64,000 nt of DNA, taken from NCBI GenBank assembly GCA_014529385.2, contig CM043964.1, forward strand, positions 4,855,997 through 4,919,996, read 5' to 3'. This stretch comes from Adiantum capillus-veneris (lineage: Eukaryota; Streptophyta; Polypodiopsida; Polypodiales; Pteridaceae). The stretch's first letter is position 1, and every line of letters begins with the position of its first letter. Made by a program: the position numbers and the translations under genes. Below are positions 23,651-35,837 of this stretch, one piece after another. The notes beneath the pieces are model-generated. The model was not told the DNA's origin, ran no database searches, and saw nothing but the letters and a program-made list of their open reading frames with translations.

Positions 23651-24099
23651 ACTAAATAGAATACTTGTAAACTGCCCATCCAACGTGGGATGAATAACAG
23701 CAGTAAGAGTGAGGTACTTTCCCCAACCAGTTACAGAAAGTCTTCCACGACTGACGACAAACTATGACTCAACCATTGAGTATCCAGCCATATACTCGAT
23801 ATGGAATGGAGACAACCAACTAGGTTGAAGGTAGATTGGAGGTTCCAACAACCAATCACTAACATCCATACTCAGCCATCACCTTGTATGGCAGGGTGTA
23901 AACTCATACGAAATCTGCAAGAGAGATTGCACTAGCAATGCGAAAGGGTGCAGAAAGAATAAAGTCCATGGATTTGCATGCCGCTCCAAATAAATTTGTG
24001 TTAAACACTAGGGTCCATAACACCTAGTGTGCATGTATTTGACACAAACCTATCCAAACCGCAATTCCATGACGAGACTTTCCATGGTACTTACGTGAA

Positions 24100-24285
24100 A
24101 ATATTGCAACAAAGTTGGACCATAATAGAAGGTGACAACCCGGTTACACCTAGGAACCAACCATGAGACCGTCTTATGAACGTAGCATACTTTGCAGCAA
24201 AAGTTGGACCATAATAGAATGTGACAACCCGGTTACACCTAGGAACCAACCATGAAACATTCTCATGAACGTAGCATACTTTGCT
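24100..24285. repeat. 89-bp tandem duplication inside the nested element
   Basis: AAAGTTGGACCATAATAGAA at 24111 recurs at 24200. The copies share GACAACCCGGTTACACCTAG and GAACGTAGCATACTTTG. Confidence 0.85.
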
Positions 24286-27200
24286 ATATGTAGAAACGAC
24301 CCTTCGTTAAGGTGGTTTCATAGCACTTGTAATCACAACAAGTCTGTACTTAGTACCCGACAATTTTTGGCCACTGAAATTGTTCCTGATACTGTGTGTG
24401 TCAATTGGTCTAATGAGCGGATGCGACCAGTACCTAGGGACTTCGTCGCGACACATCATTTCGAATTGGGCGCCAGTGTCAGTCCCAAAGACTCATATTC
24501 TCCACATGTGGAATATGTCTCAAGTAAGGATGCTAGGAAAAGTGACATCCATCAAGTACGAGTTGTATTTGTGTGTGGAGGTAACTACGAACACTCTGCG
24601 ACGCGAGTGAGAGGGACCCTCATTATCATGCTCCACATTGGCTAAACCAAACTCCTTGAGTTCCTAGACCATGTTGTATCCCATGTGACAACATGTGCCA
24701 AATCGAACCCTACAAGTAGGTTCGTAACAGTGTAAGGCAAAAAGGTAGATTGGACACTTGGCCCAAAATACTTTGTGCCGACATGCACTTGGCATGGCTC
24801 TGTAATATTCAAGCGTACTTATACGTCTTGAAAAAAAACAAGCAAAGCGTATGAAAAATGGAATAACACCAAATTAATAGATGCATACCTGGATTTTTGA
24901 ACGTAATGTTCACTTACCAGTATTCAAACGGAGAGGAGCACATCTCCTACCTGAAAAACCAATAGCATTGCACTGGGAACTGTGGGTGTTGCCTTTGCAA
25001 TCCAACCCCTTTGGTTAAAATCTACGTAGTCAAACCCCTTGGTAAGACCCTTTGTAGAAACTGCTCAACTAGCAGGTAACGGCAACCAACATAGTTAACC
25101 GTGTACATAATGATTGGAATCAACTTGAAAAGTTGAGTTTGTCCGCTACCGCATGGTAGATTGCGGAATTCTTTCCTTGAAAGTCTAACTGAGAAAGATC
25201 AAACTGTGATCCTCAATGCCTATGGGGTGATGTAGCAGTCACCCGTCGGGTCGTACCCCAAAACAATATGTCCATAGACACTCCGTAGGGCTATAGAGAG
25301 AGCAGGTAATCCACACAAGTGAACTGGCTAGCTTGTGTGGACAGCCATGCTGTCACCACTGATTGCTGCATCTATACTTCCTTATAGAGATCAACTGTTG
25401 TGAGTTGAAGATTATCAAAAACTCAGCTTGAGTGTTGCACTGAAAACATGTAGTGCAAAAAGGACACCCTAAACATCCGTAATGACAAGACTCTTGCTCG
25501 TGCATTAACGTCGATGTATACTTCCCTGGGTAGATCTGTTCAATCTTGAAAACAATCACCCTAAAGAATGCCAATAGTTGGGTCCTGCCCTTGGCCTGAT
25601 AATGGCTCTTAGCCGGTGTGGCTCATAGCCCTTATGCAAATTAGTGTTCAATGAACAAACCGATGACGACTAATTTAAGTAGCATCTTAGCCACGTGCTA
25701 GCTGAGAGTTAGAGCACCTTGGCTCAGACTGACTCACGAGCAAAAGACGTATCCAAAGCTTCTTAGAAGATTTTTTATTTTTCCCTTAAAGAGAGGGAAA
25801 GAGAGAAGAATGACATGCTGGACTGAGGAATTTTTCTTAAGTTTTTAGAGTGTGTGCCCAAACTGTGTGCTCTTACGCATCTTGTGTCTGACTTGCAGCT
25901 TATCGTATAAGCATTCCACAGATTTTCGGTATGACTGTCTCATCAAGAGAGATAACAGAAAAACACAAAACTCACTCCGACCCACCTACCTTGTAGGGGT
26001 CGTGAGTGTATGAGTACGACATAGCTTTGGCACTTTGCTTCGAAAATAAGTGCTAGATTGAGGTTTCTTTTAGTATTGTTGGGTGGTAATAGCAACCAAC
26101 CATCAGGTTCAATAATCCATCACTTAGTCTGTCCTTGACAGAGTGATAGCGGAAGCGTAATCTATGAAGTGGTGGATTCCATGCCACTTGCGTAGCATGC
26201 CTTGCAGGAAAAAGCGTAAGCCCTTGGCTAATATGACAGCCTCAAGCGTGAGAGCGGAAACCAAAAGTGCCTTGCACATTCTGCATTGGTAGTGGTACAT
26301 CATAATGGGATATCACCAAACCTAAAATGGGAGCAAACTGCTGGTCATGCCAGTTCCCCCAACCTGTGTGCCAACGTCCGTGATTCGAGGTCAATGGGCA
26401 ATAACGCGGCACAAGGGAGAAGCCTTGCTTCGTGTAAAATTGCCAAAGCACTTTGCTTTGCACAATGATAGTAATTGCCAAGGAAAGTGTAAACATGGAA
26501 AAAACAAGAAAAACTTAAACTTGGCGAACTTGGTTGTTGCTGTAACCAGTTGTCCCAAGATTTTGTAGGAGAAAACTTGCTCATAGATGGCTCATAGCCC
26601 TATCCTTCCCAAGTTGTATGCTCATAGCATATGCCAAATATGGGGAGTGTTAATTCAAGAAGCCTGATGTGAAGCCTTGCTTCATAGAAATATGTTTGTG
26701 CTGACAGTCAACGAATGTGGCTACAGATATCATAAAAAGAATCGACCTTGTCGAGCAATTTCAAGTGAAATTAACCAGTATTGTGTGGCAAGCATCCTTT
26801 GTCAGTTTGTAGAAATAGTGACAAGGAGTCAGCCATGGCGAGCAACTTGCTGCCCACAACAAATCTAGTAATAGGCCATGCCTATCTCCTTGAGATACTG
26901 AAAATTGGTCCTTGGCCGTTCCTTTGAAGCAAAATGTAACCTATGACGAGCGTGATCGATCAAGGTACTCAGGAGAAGCCATGCTTCATATAACTATGTC
27001 CGTCCTCATTGCCAACAAATGCTATAAGCGACGACAGATGTCATAGCAAAGAGAGTCGACCTTGTCGATCACGCACAAACAATTGACCGTGTTGAATTGT
27101 AATGTAATGGAAAAAATAGTAGAACCCGTGCAAATTATGCAGCTCGTACCTACTTGGCTCTACGAACGATAGCCGTGATCATCCATGCTAGTGCATACTA

Positions 27201-28192
27201 GAGTTATCAAACACATGCTCAATACTACTCTACTTCTGGCTGCCCTGGGCCTTGCCCAATGCGCAACCAATTTGGAATCTTGTGAGAACTTCCATAGCAT
27301 TGCCATAGATAAATTCTACCTATCTCTTGGCCGGAAACTATTGCACCAGTCGGAATTCACAAAACCAAACAAAGTGCAGATGATTGTAAAGAATGCAACA
27401 AGTAATGCCGAAACATAGACAAAAATACCTAGAGCGTTAGCAGATGCACCTTGAAGCCTCGCCAAGATGCCAACCCACGACCTTGTCGTGCATGGTGTTG
27501 GATCTCGAGTCTGGTGTCCAAATCGATTCCTTTCAAAAACACTAAAGAGCCTCGAATCGGCATCCGCTAGTGATGTCGTGCATTCGATTGGCAATCCATG
27601 GCGAAGGTAGAAACCGTGTTGCCATAGCCTTATGGTGAACTGGAAGCCTTGATTCCCTAGCACTGCTGCATGCATGCCTTGGAAAAACCACCGTTGCCTC
27701 TCTTCGAGACACTCATGCATCTTAGCAAACCGGTCAGTTAGTCCGCGAATGGCCCTTACGGAGCATTGCGTACGCGTGCAGCCATGGCTCCTTCAATCGT
27801 TGCATGCAACCTTGGGTGGGGAGTGGCTAGTTCTTGGATGCATAGCCTAGGCCTTGCCTGTGTGTAACTACCCTTGCATGGGCAAGGTTAGGGCATATAT
27901 TTTTTTTAAATAAAAAAACTTTGAAAAAAAAGAACCTGCAGGTCGTCATGGCGGCAGCAGACTGCGCAAGCAAGGAGGCTGAGAGGGTCGATGCTGTACA
28001 CCGTTTCCGGGAAAGTCCCTGTGACGAAAAGTTTCCCCCACGGCAGCGCGAAGCCATCCCCACCCTCTGCGTTCAGATCCGAGCAGGTCGATTTCGGCTT
28101 CGTCTTGTGTGCAAGGGCCGCTTCCCGCGGCCTGCCTGTCGGCTCCCCTATCGAATCAAGGGACTATGTCCCCGCCATGACGACTTGACGAC

Positions 28193-28311
<119 letters not shown>

Positions 28312-30316
28312 CAGTATAGCAAGGCTTCCTCCTCTTCCGCCATAGCTCCTCCATGGCTCTCCCCTCTCCCTGGCTCTGATACCAATGTGAGACCGAGGGG
28401 GACTGGACCATGCAACTCTCCACCCAACTGTGCCATATATAGACTCCTAGCCCCTAAATATAGCGCCCCTTGACCGCATGTCCGTCCTGGCCCTTGGCCC
28501 TGCCCTTGGCCTGACACCACACTCCCTCAGAGTGTCCACGTGGACATTCTACCTACCTCATTTAATGAGGGCCCTACCGGGCTACCACCTTCCAAAGTCG
28601 CCTCTAAGGTAGCGGTGACTAAAAGTCAAAACACGGGAAGCAACATTGCATCCACCTCACGGAAACCCTCTAGTACACCATGTTTGGACTGGGTATTTCT
28701 CAATGAAAATTGGGAATATGATCTACACACGGAGACTTTGACCGACCTATACATGGGCTACACATACCATGTGGGTTGGTTAGAAGTTGTACAATCCACA
28801 TCTAGTGCCACTAGTCTAGAGGAACAACAACACATGATCTGCAATGTCATCCATAGGATTATCCAGTCCGAGAGGCAAAATCGAGGAATAAACATACCTT
28901 CGACGGGTACTATGCAATTTTTAGACACTCTATCACAAATGGAGACTCCCCCAGTGAGTCCCATCGATCCCCCATATGTTGTTTCGCCAGGGGTCTCAAT
29001 GCAATCTGAGCCCACAAGTGATAGCTTTACTTTTCCAAGTCTAGCTCATCTTTCCCTTGATGACACCACGGCTAGCTACCATGCCTACCCCAATGATGGG
29101 CATGCCAAGAAACACACCATGGACCTCATTTGTTAGTAAAGCACCACTACATGGTAGCTCAATGCCTGCAACAGTACCTACAAGTGTGTACCAATCGTAT
29201 GCGCCTATGGCTCACACTCATGTAGTCCCTACCCCTCCCATTGTTTCAACTACCTATGCTCCACAACCACAATACACAAGTTCTTATTTCCATGGGACTA
29301 TACCGGCTAGCATTAGCATGTCACATCCGACGTCTGCTATGCCTAGGGCCACTCATATGAACTATGGACCACCACATGGCACAACATTGTACCCAATGTG
29401 GAACCCAAGGACTTCCTATGCGCCAAGCCCAATGCCAATACCTACTCCACATGTAGTCTCTGGAGCACCTTCACCCACGGTGCCTGCTCACTTAGGTGAC
29501 TTGGCAACATTTGCTCAAGCTATAGGTTGATCTATTGCTGAGAATATGCGTAACGCTCCTGATAGAGAGCCTAGAAGTAAGGCAGTACAAATAGCCAAGC
29601 TCACACAAAAATTTAGTGGAGACGGGGATGTGAGAAAGCATATCGAAGTGTTTGAACAAATATGCGATTCTCTAGGAGAACACAATGACCTACATAAGAG
29701 CAATGCTTTAAGCCTAACCTTAAGTGGAAAGGTAGGGGATTGGTATAGAACCCTAAGGGTGGAAGAAAAAACGATTTACCCTACTCTTAGGAGACTGTTC
29801 TTAAAAGAATACATACGAGAGGGAGTGCTTTGGGGTGTAGCCTCTCAGCTCCAGAAAGCCCAGCGAGAGGAAGGAGAGTCGGTGAGAGACTTTATAAGTT
29901 GCTTGAAGCATTTGAATTCTCGTTGTAATGCAAATGAACGCTTCAACAATAACCAATTGCTTGATAGATTCATTAGGGGGTTACGACATGAGGATATCTA
30001 TAATGGCCTAGTCATTAGAGGTATCACCACTTGGGACGCAGTCACCACCAATGCGATCCAATTGGAGGATAATTTAATGATTCAAGGAGAAAGAGTGTCT
30101 GTTGAGCCTAAGTCTATTAGCTCACAACCATCGGGGCATCAGCCAATGACCCTAAAGCCTATTGCTAAGGAGCCAAAGATATCTGAGATGACTTTAGTAG
30201 ATCTCACCAAGGCTATTCAAGAGAGTCTTAGAGACAATCGTGCTCCACAAAACAATCATATGTATCCAAGAAGTGAGCAGCAATGCTGCTCAGTATGCTA
30301 TGGACCGCATAGTACC

Positions 30317-30712
30317 AGTGAATGCCCTACTTTTGGAGTAAAATTCAATGGGAACTGCAATGCATGTGGGAGATATGGTCATCAAGCTAAGGATTGCATA
30401 GTATTTAAGCGTGCGATGGCCAATAGACCAACCTTAGCATGGATAGACACACCTCGAGTGCCTGCCTTGATGCCGGCCCCACCTATTGAACAAACAGCAC
30501 AACACATGGTCCCTAGTGAATGCCCTACTTTTGGAGTAAAATTCAATGGGAACTGCAATGCATGTGGGAGATATGGTCATCAAGCTAAGGATTGCATAGT
30601 ATTTAAGCGTGCGATGGCCAATAGACCAACCTTAGCATGGATAGACACACCTCGAGTGCCTGCCTTGATGCCGGCCCCACCTATTGAACAAACAACACAA
30701 CACATGGTCCCT
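30317..30712 (+). repeat. 198-bp in-frame tandem duplication in gag
   Basis: AGTGAATGCCCTACTTTTGG at 30317 recurs at 30515 (66 codons). The copies are almost identical and carry the knuckle CNACGRYGHQAKDC. Confidence 0.9.
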
Positions 30713-31027
30713 AGTTCCCAAAATGTTGTTCAAACAACACCCTTACCAGCTCCAGTGCTAGGACCGCAACCACCACATCCGAGAATCACTTCTGTGAATC
30801 AAGTGGGTTGTGAGTCATCTATTGCTTGTTGGGAAGGCAATGAGGAAGATATAGATCCTAATATCGCCTATGGGATGGATGTGCTTGAAGAAAGTCCAAA
30901 ATACTACATGGAGGACTATTGGGGACAAGTCAAACCTGTATATCAAGTAGCTTCTCTTGCGGCAAGAGGCCAAAATATGAACTACACTGCTAAGAGACCA
31001 CCTCTTCAATGCTATGAGTGTGGAGGT

Positions 31028-31298
31028 CCACATCGTGTAGCCGAGTGTCCTATTAGGCTACAAAAGAATGCCACACTAATGCAAACCAATCATGCGAGCA
31101 CGTCTACAATGCCGATACTCATGTGTAATCGATGTGGCATAGATCATTTGATTGCCCAATGTCCACATCGTGTAGCCGAGTGTCCTATTAGGCTACAAAA
31201 GAATGCCACACTAATGCAAACCAATCATGCGAGCACGTCTACAATGCCGATACTCATGTGTAATCGATGTGGCATAGATCATTTGATTGCCCAATGTC
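31028..31298 (+). repeat. 135-bp in-frame tandem duplication in gag
   Basis: CCACATCGTGTAGCCGAGTG at 31028 recurs at 31163 (45 codons), again including a Cys knuckle. The copies look identical. Confidence 0.9.
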
Positions 31299-31402
31299 CA
31301 AATAATCCAAATGCACCGAAGATCACGCCATTAAACTTGATTGAATTTACTGAGGAGCCATCACCAAGTACACCCGTGGTACTAGTAAACGTACTCACAT
31401 GA

Positions 31403-32692
31403 TCGATGGTCCGAAAACAAAATTATATTCTTGAGGAAAGAGACACGGCATCAATTGCCCAATCTCAAAAAAATAAGAAAACACGAAGAAAGAGATCGCA
31501 AAAAGCAGCGACGTCACACCCCAGTTCAAAGACCAACATAGGGACTGGTGACGACCCCATATATATGAACGACGCTGAAGAAGATTCTGATTCAGGTGAA
31601 ACCATGGAGACCAAAACGACCACTAACATAGAAACCAACAAGGAAGATATTCATGAGCCACAATGGCCAGGATCCAAAAATAAGATAGGAACTTACCCAA
31701 ACCCTACAGAGGAGATTGAGCGAGTCAAGCAATTAAGGAGTTTGGTAGAAGATAGTCAAAGGGATCTAGAACCAGCACCTAGGAAGATCTAGATTACAGA
31801 CACCGTGTTCCCTACGCAACAACAACCTCACCAAGTCCATAGACCCTTGGACATACCTAGTGTCATCCAAGAAGAAAGTGACTTAAAGTCATGGGAAAGT
31901 GGGCGTACTCACTTCTTGATGGAAATAATGTTTACAGAGGGACTACCTGATCCTATCGAAGAAATGGAGATCCCATGTTCCCCACGTCAAGGGACTCAAG
32001 GCCAAAAGGTGCCGTTAAACATTGCGATATTGATGGATTTCATGTCTTCAGAAGTTAGAACCACCATCATGTCCAAACTATATAAAGACCTTGAGCTAGT
32101 CTCAGCTCTTCGAGCCTTCCTCAATGGAGAACTGAGGTTTGGGCTACCACAATTTGCACAGATGGATGGAGCTGGGGAGATGCCAATAGAGGAGGAACAC
32201 TTAGATCCACAACCCAACCTAGATGGGAACCTTGTTATAGAAATACCTGTTAACAAGTTGGGACAATACTTTGAGGGTGATGAATCTAATGCGACTATAC
32301 CAATCACTACTAAGGAATTAACTGTGAAGGAAATCCTTGATGGTGGCGCTGGGGTTAGCATTGTGACTAAAAATTGCTGGGAAACTATGGGAAGACCTCA
32401 CCTTGCGACCACAACCATAGTAGTGAAGATGGCCAATGGGTCTATTGTTAAACCTATTGGGATGCTAGAAGATCTCAAGATCAAGGTCTTTGGATATAAA
32501 ATACGAGTTACCTTCATTGTTATGGATTTCTCCAAACACACTATGGCATCGGAGATGATCTTAGGACGTCCTTTCATGAGGGAAGCAAAAATGGTGCATG
32601 ACATGTCCAAAAACCATGTCTACCTGCAGTTCCAAGATTCTGTTATTCGAGTGGATCTTGTTATTGGTCGAGCACATCCTCTAGGAAACTAG
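31403..32692 (+). pseudogene. Gypsy element A linker and aspartic protease
   Basis: This continues the gag frame after single stops at 31400 and 31790. A lysine- and acid-rich linker is followed by a retropepsin-like domain: EILDGGAGVSIVTKNCW in place of the LIDSGAsvnlip active-site motif, VVKMANGSIVKPIG as the flap region, and ASEMILGRPFM as the second psi-loop LGRPFL motif. The active site reads DGGA. The stop at 32690 ends the frame and no RT follows. Confidence 0.65.
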
Positions 32693-32906
32693 TTTATAAT
32701 TGATCATAGATCTGACACCATAGTTCACTCGGCCTCATTGCAGTATTGTTACACGTGTAAAGAGGACACTGATGTTGGGGAAGATTCTCCTTATATGGAT
32801 GTACTACCTGGGATGACTAAGTCGGACAATGTGGATTGGGTCCACCTAGCAGCAACCATAGACACTTGGTGAAACAGGGGGAAGACCTGGGTAACACCTG
32901 AGGGGG

Positions 32907-33425
32907 ATGAAATGCATTATGCCTGTACCTTTAAATATGCTACAAGCAATGCATATAGCTTCTGGGAAGACTCATCCTAATATAACGAAGAAAACATACA
33001 AGTGGGTCTCTAAAGCTTCTTTAGCGACCATGGAGGATGCTAAAAAACAGAAGCCTTGTAAGAAACGTCCCACTCGCTCCAAGAAATGTAAATGCTACAC
33101 ACCCGCTCGAGAGCTAGTTTGGGTAACAAAGAAAGAACGATTTGTTCCACCTAGCTCAACAAGGGGGGAGTCCCATGAAGCTTCTATCTCCTCATGTAAT
33201 GCATCCATAGAGGTAAAAGCTTCTCCACATCGTCGACCTACAATAGTGGACCTCCATAAAGATACAAAGGAATCCACATCTCCCAGTGTTCAAGAATCAC
33301 CTAATGATCCACTTCAAGTTCGATCCTGGGAGAGTACCTTACCACCCTTGCAACTCGATGAGGCACCTAAGGTAATAGAAAACTACTGGAAAAAATCCTC
33401 ACCTGTTACCGACTGGAACAACTAG
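32907..33425 (+). CDS. Gypsy element A 3' ORF, unknown
   Basis: A basic, serine-rich frame of 172 codons lies where RT and integrase would be in a full element. It has no RT, RNase H or integrase motif. It may be the remnant of the tail of a polyprotein or a lineage-specific ORF. Confidence 0.3.
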   Translation: MKCIMPVPLNMLQAMHIASGKTHPNITKKTYKWVSKASLATMEDAKKQKPCKKRPTRSKKCKCYTPARELVWVTKKERFVPPSSTRGESHEASISSCNASIEVKASPHRRPTIVDLHKDTKESTSPSVQESPNDPLQVRSWESTLPPLQLDEAPKVIENYWKKSSPVTDWNN

Positions 33426-33482
33426 TTTCAAAGGGTGAGGAGCACATTTCAAACGGTATGATCTACCCAAGGAAGGGGGGAG

Positions 33483-33727
33483 TGTTTCCTGACATCCATC
33501 ATTCTCTAACTTCCCTCTCAACCTTCCTCCGTGACCTCTTAATCTCCAATCTTAGGGAATGTATATATAAAGACTTATACTCACAAAAAATCAAAAATAA
33601 TAAAGAGCAAGAGCAATTAGTAAATGAGTATGCACAATAAAAGTCAAAACATTGACTCAGACCTACACATTCGCATCTGGTACACTGAAACAAAAACCTA
33701 TGTCATCAAATACCTTTGATCCCCATC
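33483..33727 (+). repeat. LTR-like tract inside gypsy element A
   Basis: The purine tract AAGGAAGGGGGGAG is followed at once by TGTTTCCTGACATCC, then a TATATATAAAG motif at about 33562. A CCCCATCA end is possible at 33727. This is what the 3' end of an LTR element looks like, yet it differs from the outer LTR and has no partner in the window. It is either a solo or truncated LTR or an ancestral 3' end captured in a mosaic. Confidence 0.35.
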
Positions 33728-35100
33728 ACTCGAGTGATGGAGGGTAGGTAGGATTAATACAATAGGAGTGTTTTTGTTTTAGAGTTGAGTGATTAGCAAA
33801 GTTCTTTTTTCCCACTGATGTGCCTCCTAGAGGTATTCCTTGTGTTTCCTAGTGCGTACAGGAGCGTGTTGCTGTTGTTAGGATTTGGAACTTCATGGAA
33901 TCTTTATCTCGACTCACTCTTCAAATCAAGCGCGACCATGGACACAAACAGGTGTTTCTTGTCCATTAGCATTGCCCCTTATCTTTTTTGCATCTATGAT
34001 TGTCTACTTTGATTGTGATTGGTAGCATAATATCCAGCACCTTTGCTTAGTAACAAACATTTAATTCAATGTAATTTTTTTGTCATAATCACTTGTCTAG
34101 ATTTAAAAATCAAGCAGTCCGACTGAGCTAGTTTGACCAAGTTTGGTGTTAGAGATCTTCTCTTAATACCATGGGGAATGCCTTCCTAATAATCAATGGT
34201 TACTTAGGTTCTTAATCCGATTTAAGCAGCATTGTGTGAAATGTACTAGGGCTTTCTAGTGGGCTTGACCCTATTGACCTTTAGCTTAAGTATTATAAAG
34301 GGAGTTTACTAGTGTGATGAGCCTAGGGAGGTGTATCAGTGTTATATGACCCCCCAAAGTTACAAAATTAAAATGATGAAAATGAACAAACAAAAAATCA
34401 AAGTGCCACAATGTAAAATCTTAAGTTGGAAGAGAAATCTCAGCTTGATTGGGTACTTCACTCACATGTATCGCCTATGGTACTAGAGCCCTAGAGGTTC
34501 CCAGAGTGGGCGCTTTTCCTTGAAAAGCAAAAAACCCAAGGCATACAAAATAAGCACACACATCAAAATTGAATCACTGTGAAAAGACTTTGGGGGGTCA
34601 AAGAAAAGGTAATCAGTCAAGCGATGATTTCATGAGAAATTCCTTTTATCGTAGCTTAACTACAAGGTCTTCTAGGTATAGCCTCTAGTCAGCCCTCGAA
34701 CATGAAATACTTGGCTCTCGTGATTAAACAACTTATTTGACCAGAGAAAATTAAGAAGCTTACCCATGGTATTAATAGTCGATCTCTAGTGCCTTTCGAC
34801 CGTTAAATTAGCGACCCCAGACTTGTTTAATTTTTTACCTTTACATCTGTTTATGCATTTGATTACATTGCAATTTAATGTTTATTGTTTGCTGACAAAT
34901 TGTTCAAAATTTTGTTACCAATCAATTTGTCTGCCTAAAACTGCATATGCTTTTCAATCGCTTATGAGAATGCAATTACTGTGCCAATGTTGTTTGATTT
35001 TGCAGTGACTGAACAAGGCTAAGGACATTCATCTCAAATGCTCTTCCACCTCGACGAACAAGCTTCAACTCAAGAGCTTCCGAGGACGGAATCTACATCA
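33728..35100. other. Gypsy element A 3' untranslated stretch
   Basis: This AT-rich stretch has no credible ORF. It ends with the polypurine tract GGAAGGGGGG at 35101-35110, just before the 3' LTR. Confidence 0.6.
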
Positions 35101-35112
35101 GGAAGGGGGGCA

Positions 35113-35444
35113 TGTTAACCCTCACGGCTCACGGACACCTTATCACCTACGACGGACGTCGTAACCTACGGCGGACATTGTATTATTTATTTGGTAGTGT
35201 CAGGTACCGGGCTTGTCGGTCCATTAGGAAAAGGGTAAGAGTGATCGCCGATGAGAGGCGCACTCTAACTGGAACATTCAAGGGATTAGTTGGCTAAGCA
35301 TGGGCGCCCAAGTGTGAATGGGGCGAGCTCATATAAAAGTCAACTAAACCTAAAATTCACTCATTCTCTCATTTGTGCAATAGAAGAGTGCTCTTGCTCC
35401 ATCTCCATCTCCATCTTCTTCTTCTTCACCTCCTTGTGTGTTTG

Positions 35445-35483
<39 letters not shown>

Positions 35484-35721
35484 AATCGAGCATTACGAAG
35501 GCATGACGGCGGCGGCGAAGCGGTTGAGCGCGGTGAAGCGGCGGATCCTTCTTCTTCGCGGCGAGGAATCCTCCACGAAGCAAGCATAGAGCGGTGAGTG
35601 ACACACCATCGCCTTCTTTGAGCTTACTAGTTTAGGCTTTTTGTGTGCTTGGAGCCATTTGTGGCTCGCACACGGTGTATTGGTAACTTCCTTGCATTGA
35701 CACGTGCGACATACGCGCACA
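35113..35721 (+). repeat. Gypsy element A 3' LTR
   Basis: It is 609 bp and pairs with 21100-21744. The (GT)n part of the microsatellite is mostly absent here. The TATA-like ATATAAAAG is at 35331. Confidence 0.92.
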
Positions 35722-35726
35722 CTAAT

Positions 35727-35780
35727 CAATACATATCTCATTCTGGCCTATCGCCTACAACTTGCCACGCCTCTGAGTGT

Positions 35781-35813
<33 letters not shown>

Positions 35814-35837
35814 TCTGTGAGTTTCCTTTCTCTCACA
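35727..35837 (+). repeat. Copia-like 5' LTR, right part
   Basis: CAATACATATCTCATTCTGG through CTCTCACA matches 37977-38134. A shorter (CT)n tract explains most of the length difference. Confidence 0.85.

Larger units (their letters stand above)
28517..31402 (+). pseudogene. Gypsy element A gag polyprotein with zinc knuckles
   Basis: The N-terminal part (to about 29136) continues the frame from 22763, then a frameshift near 29060-29130 moves to the frame used up to 32692. A lone TGA at 29528 interrupts this frame. From about 29546 the retrotransposon gag domain is clear: KFSGDGDVRKHIEVFEQIC, then ALSLTLSGKVGDWYRTL, then FLKEYIREG, RDFISCLKHLNSRC and LLDRFIRGLRHEDIY, the Retrotrans_gag pattern. 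CCHC knuckles follow (CNACGRYGHQAKDC; CYECGGPHRVAEC; CNRCGIDHLIAQC). Gag would form the particle and bind the RNA. Two stretches with knuckles are duplicated in tandem and in frame. Confidence 0.75.

Noticed and set aside
24265-24645. 126-codon plus-strand ORF and a reverse-strand DTGA motif near 24470 in the nested element
   Set aside because: No supporting protease or pol sequence around it and stops in the neighbouring frames; chance cannot be excluded.
27316-27720. 134-codon minus-strand ORF in the nested element as a gag
   Set aside because: Orientation fits, but no gag, knuckle or other motif is visible.
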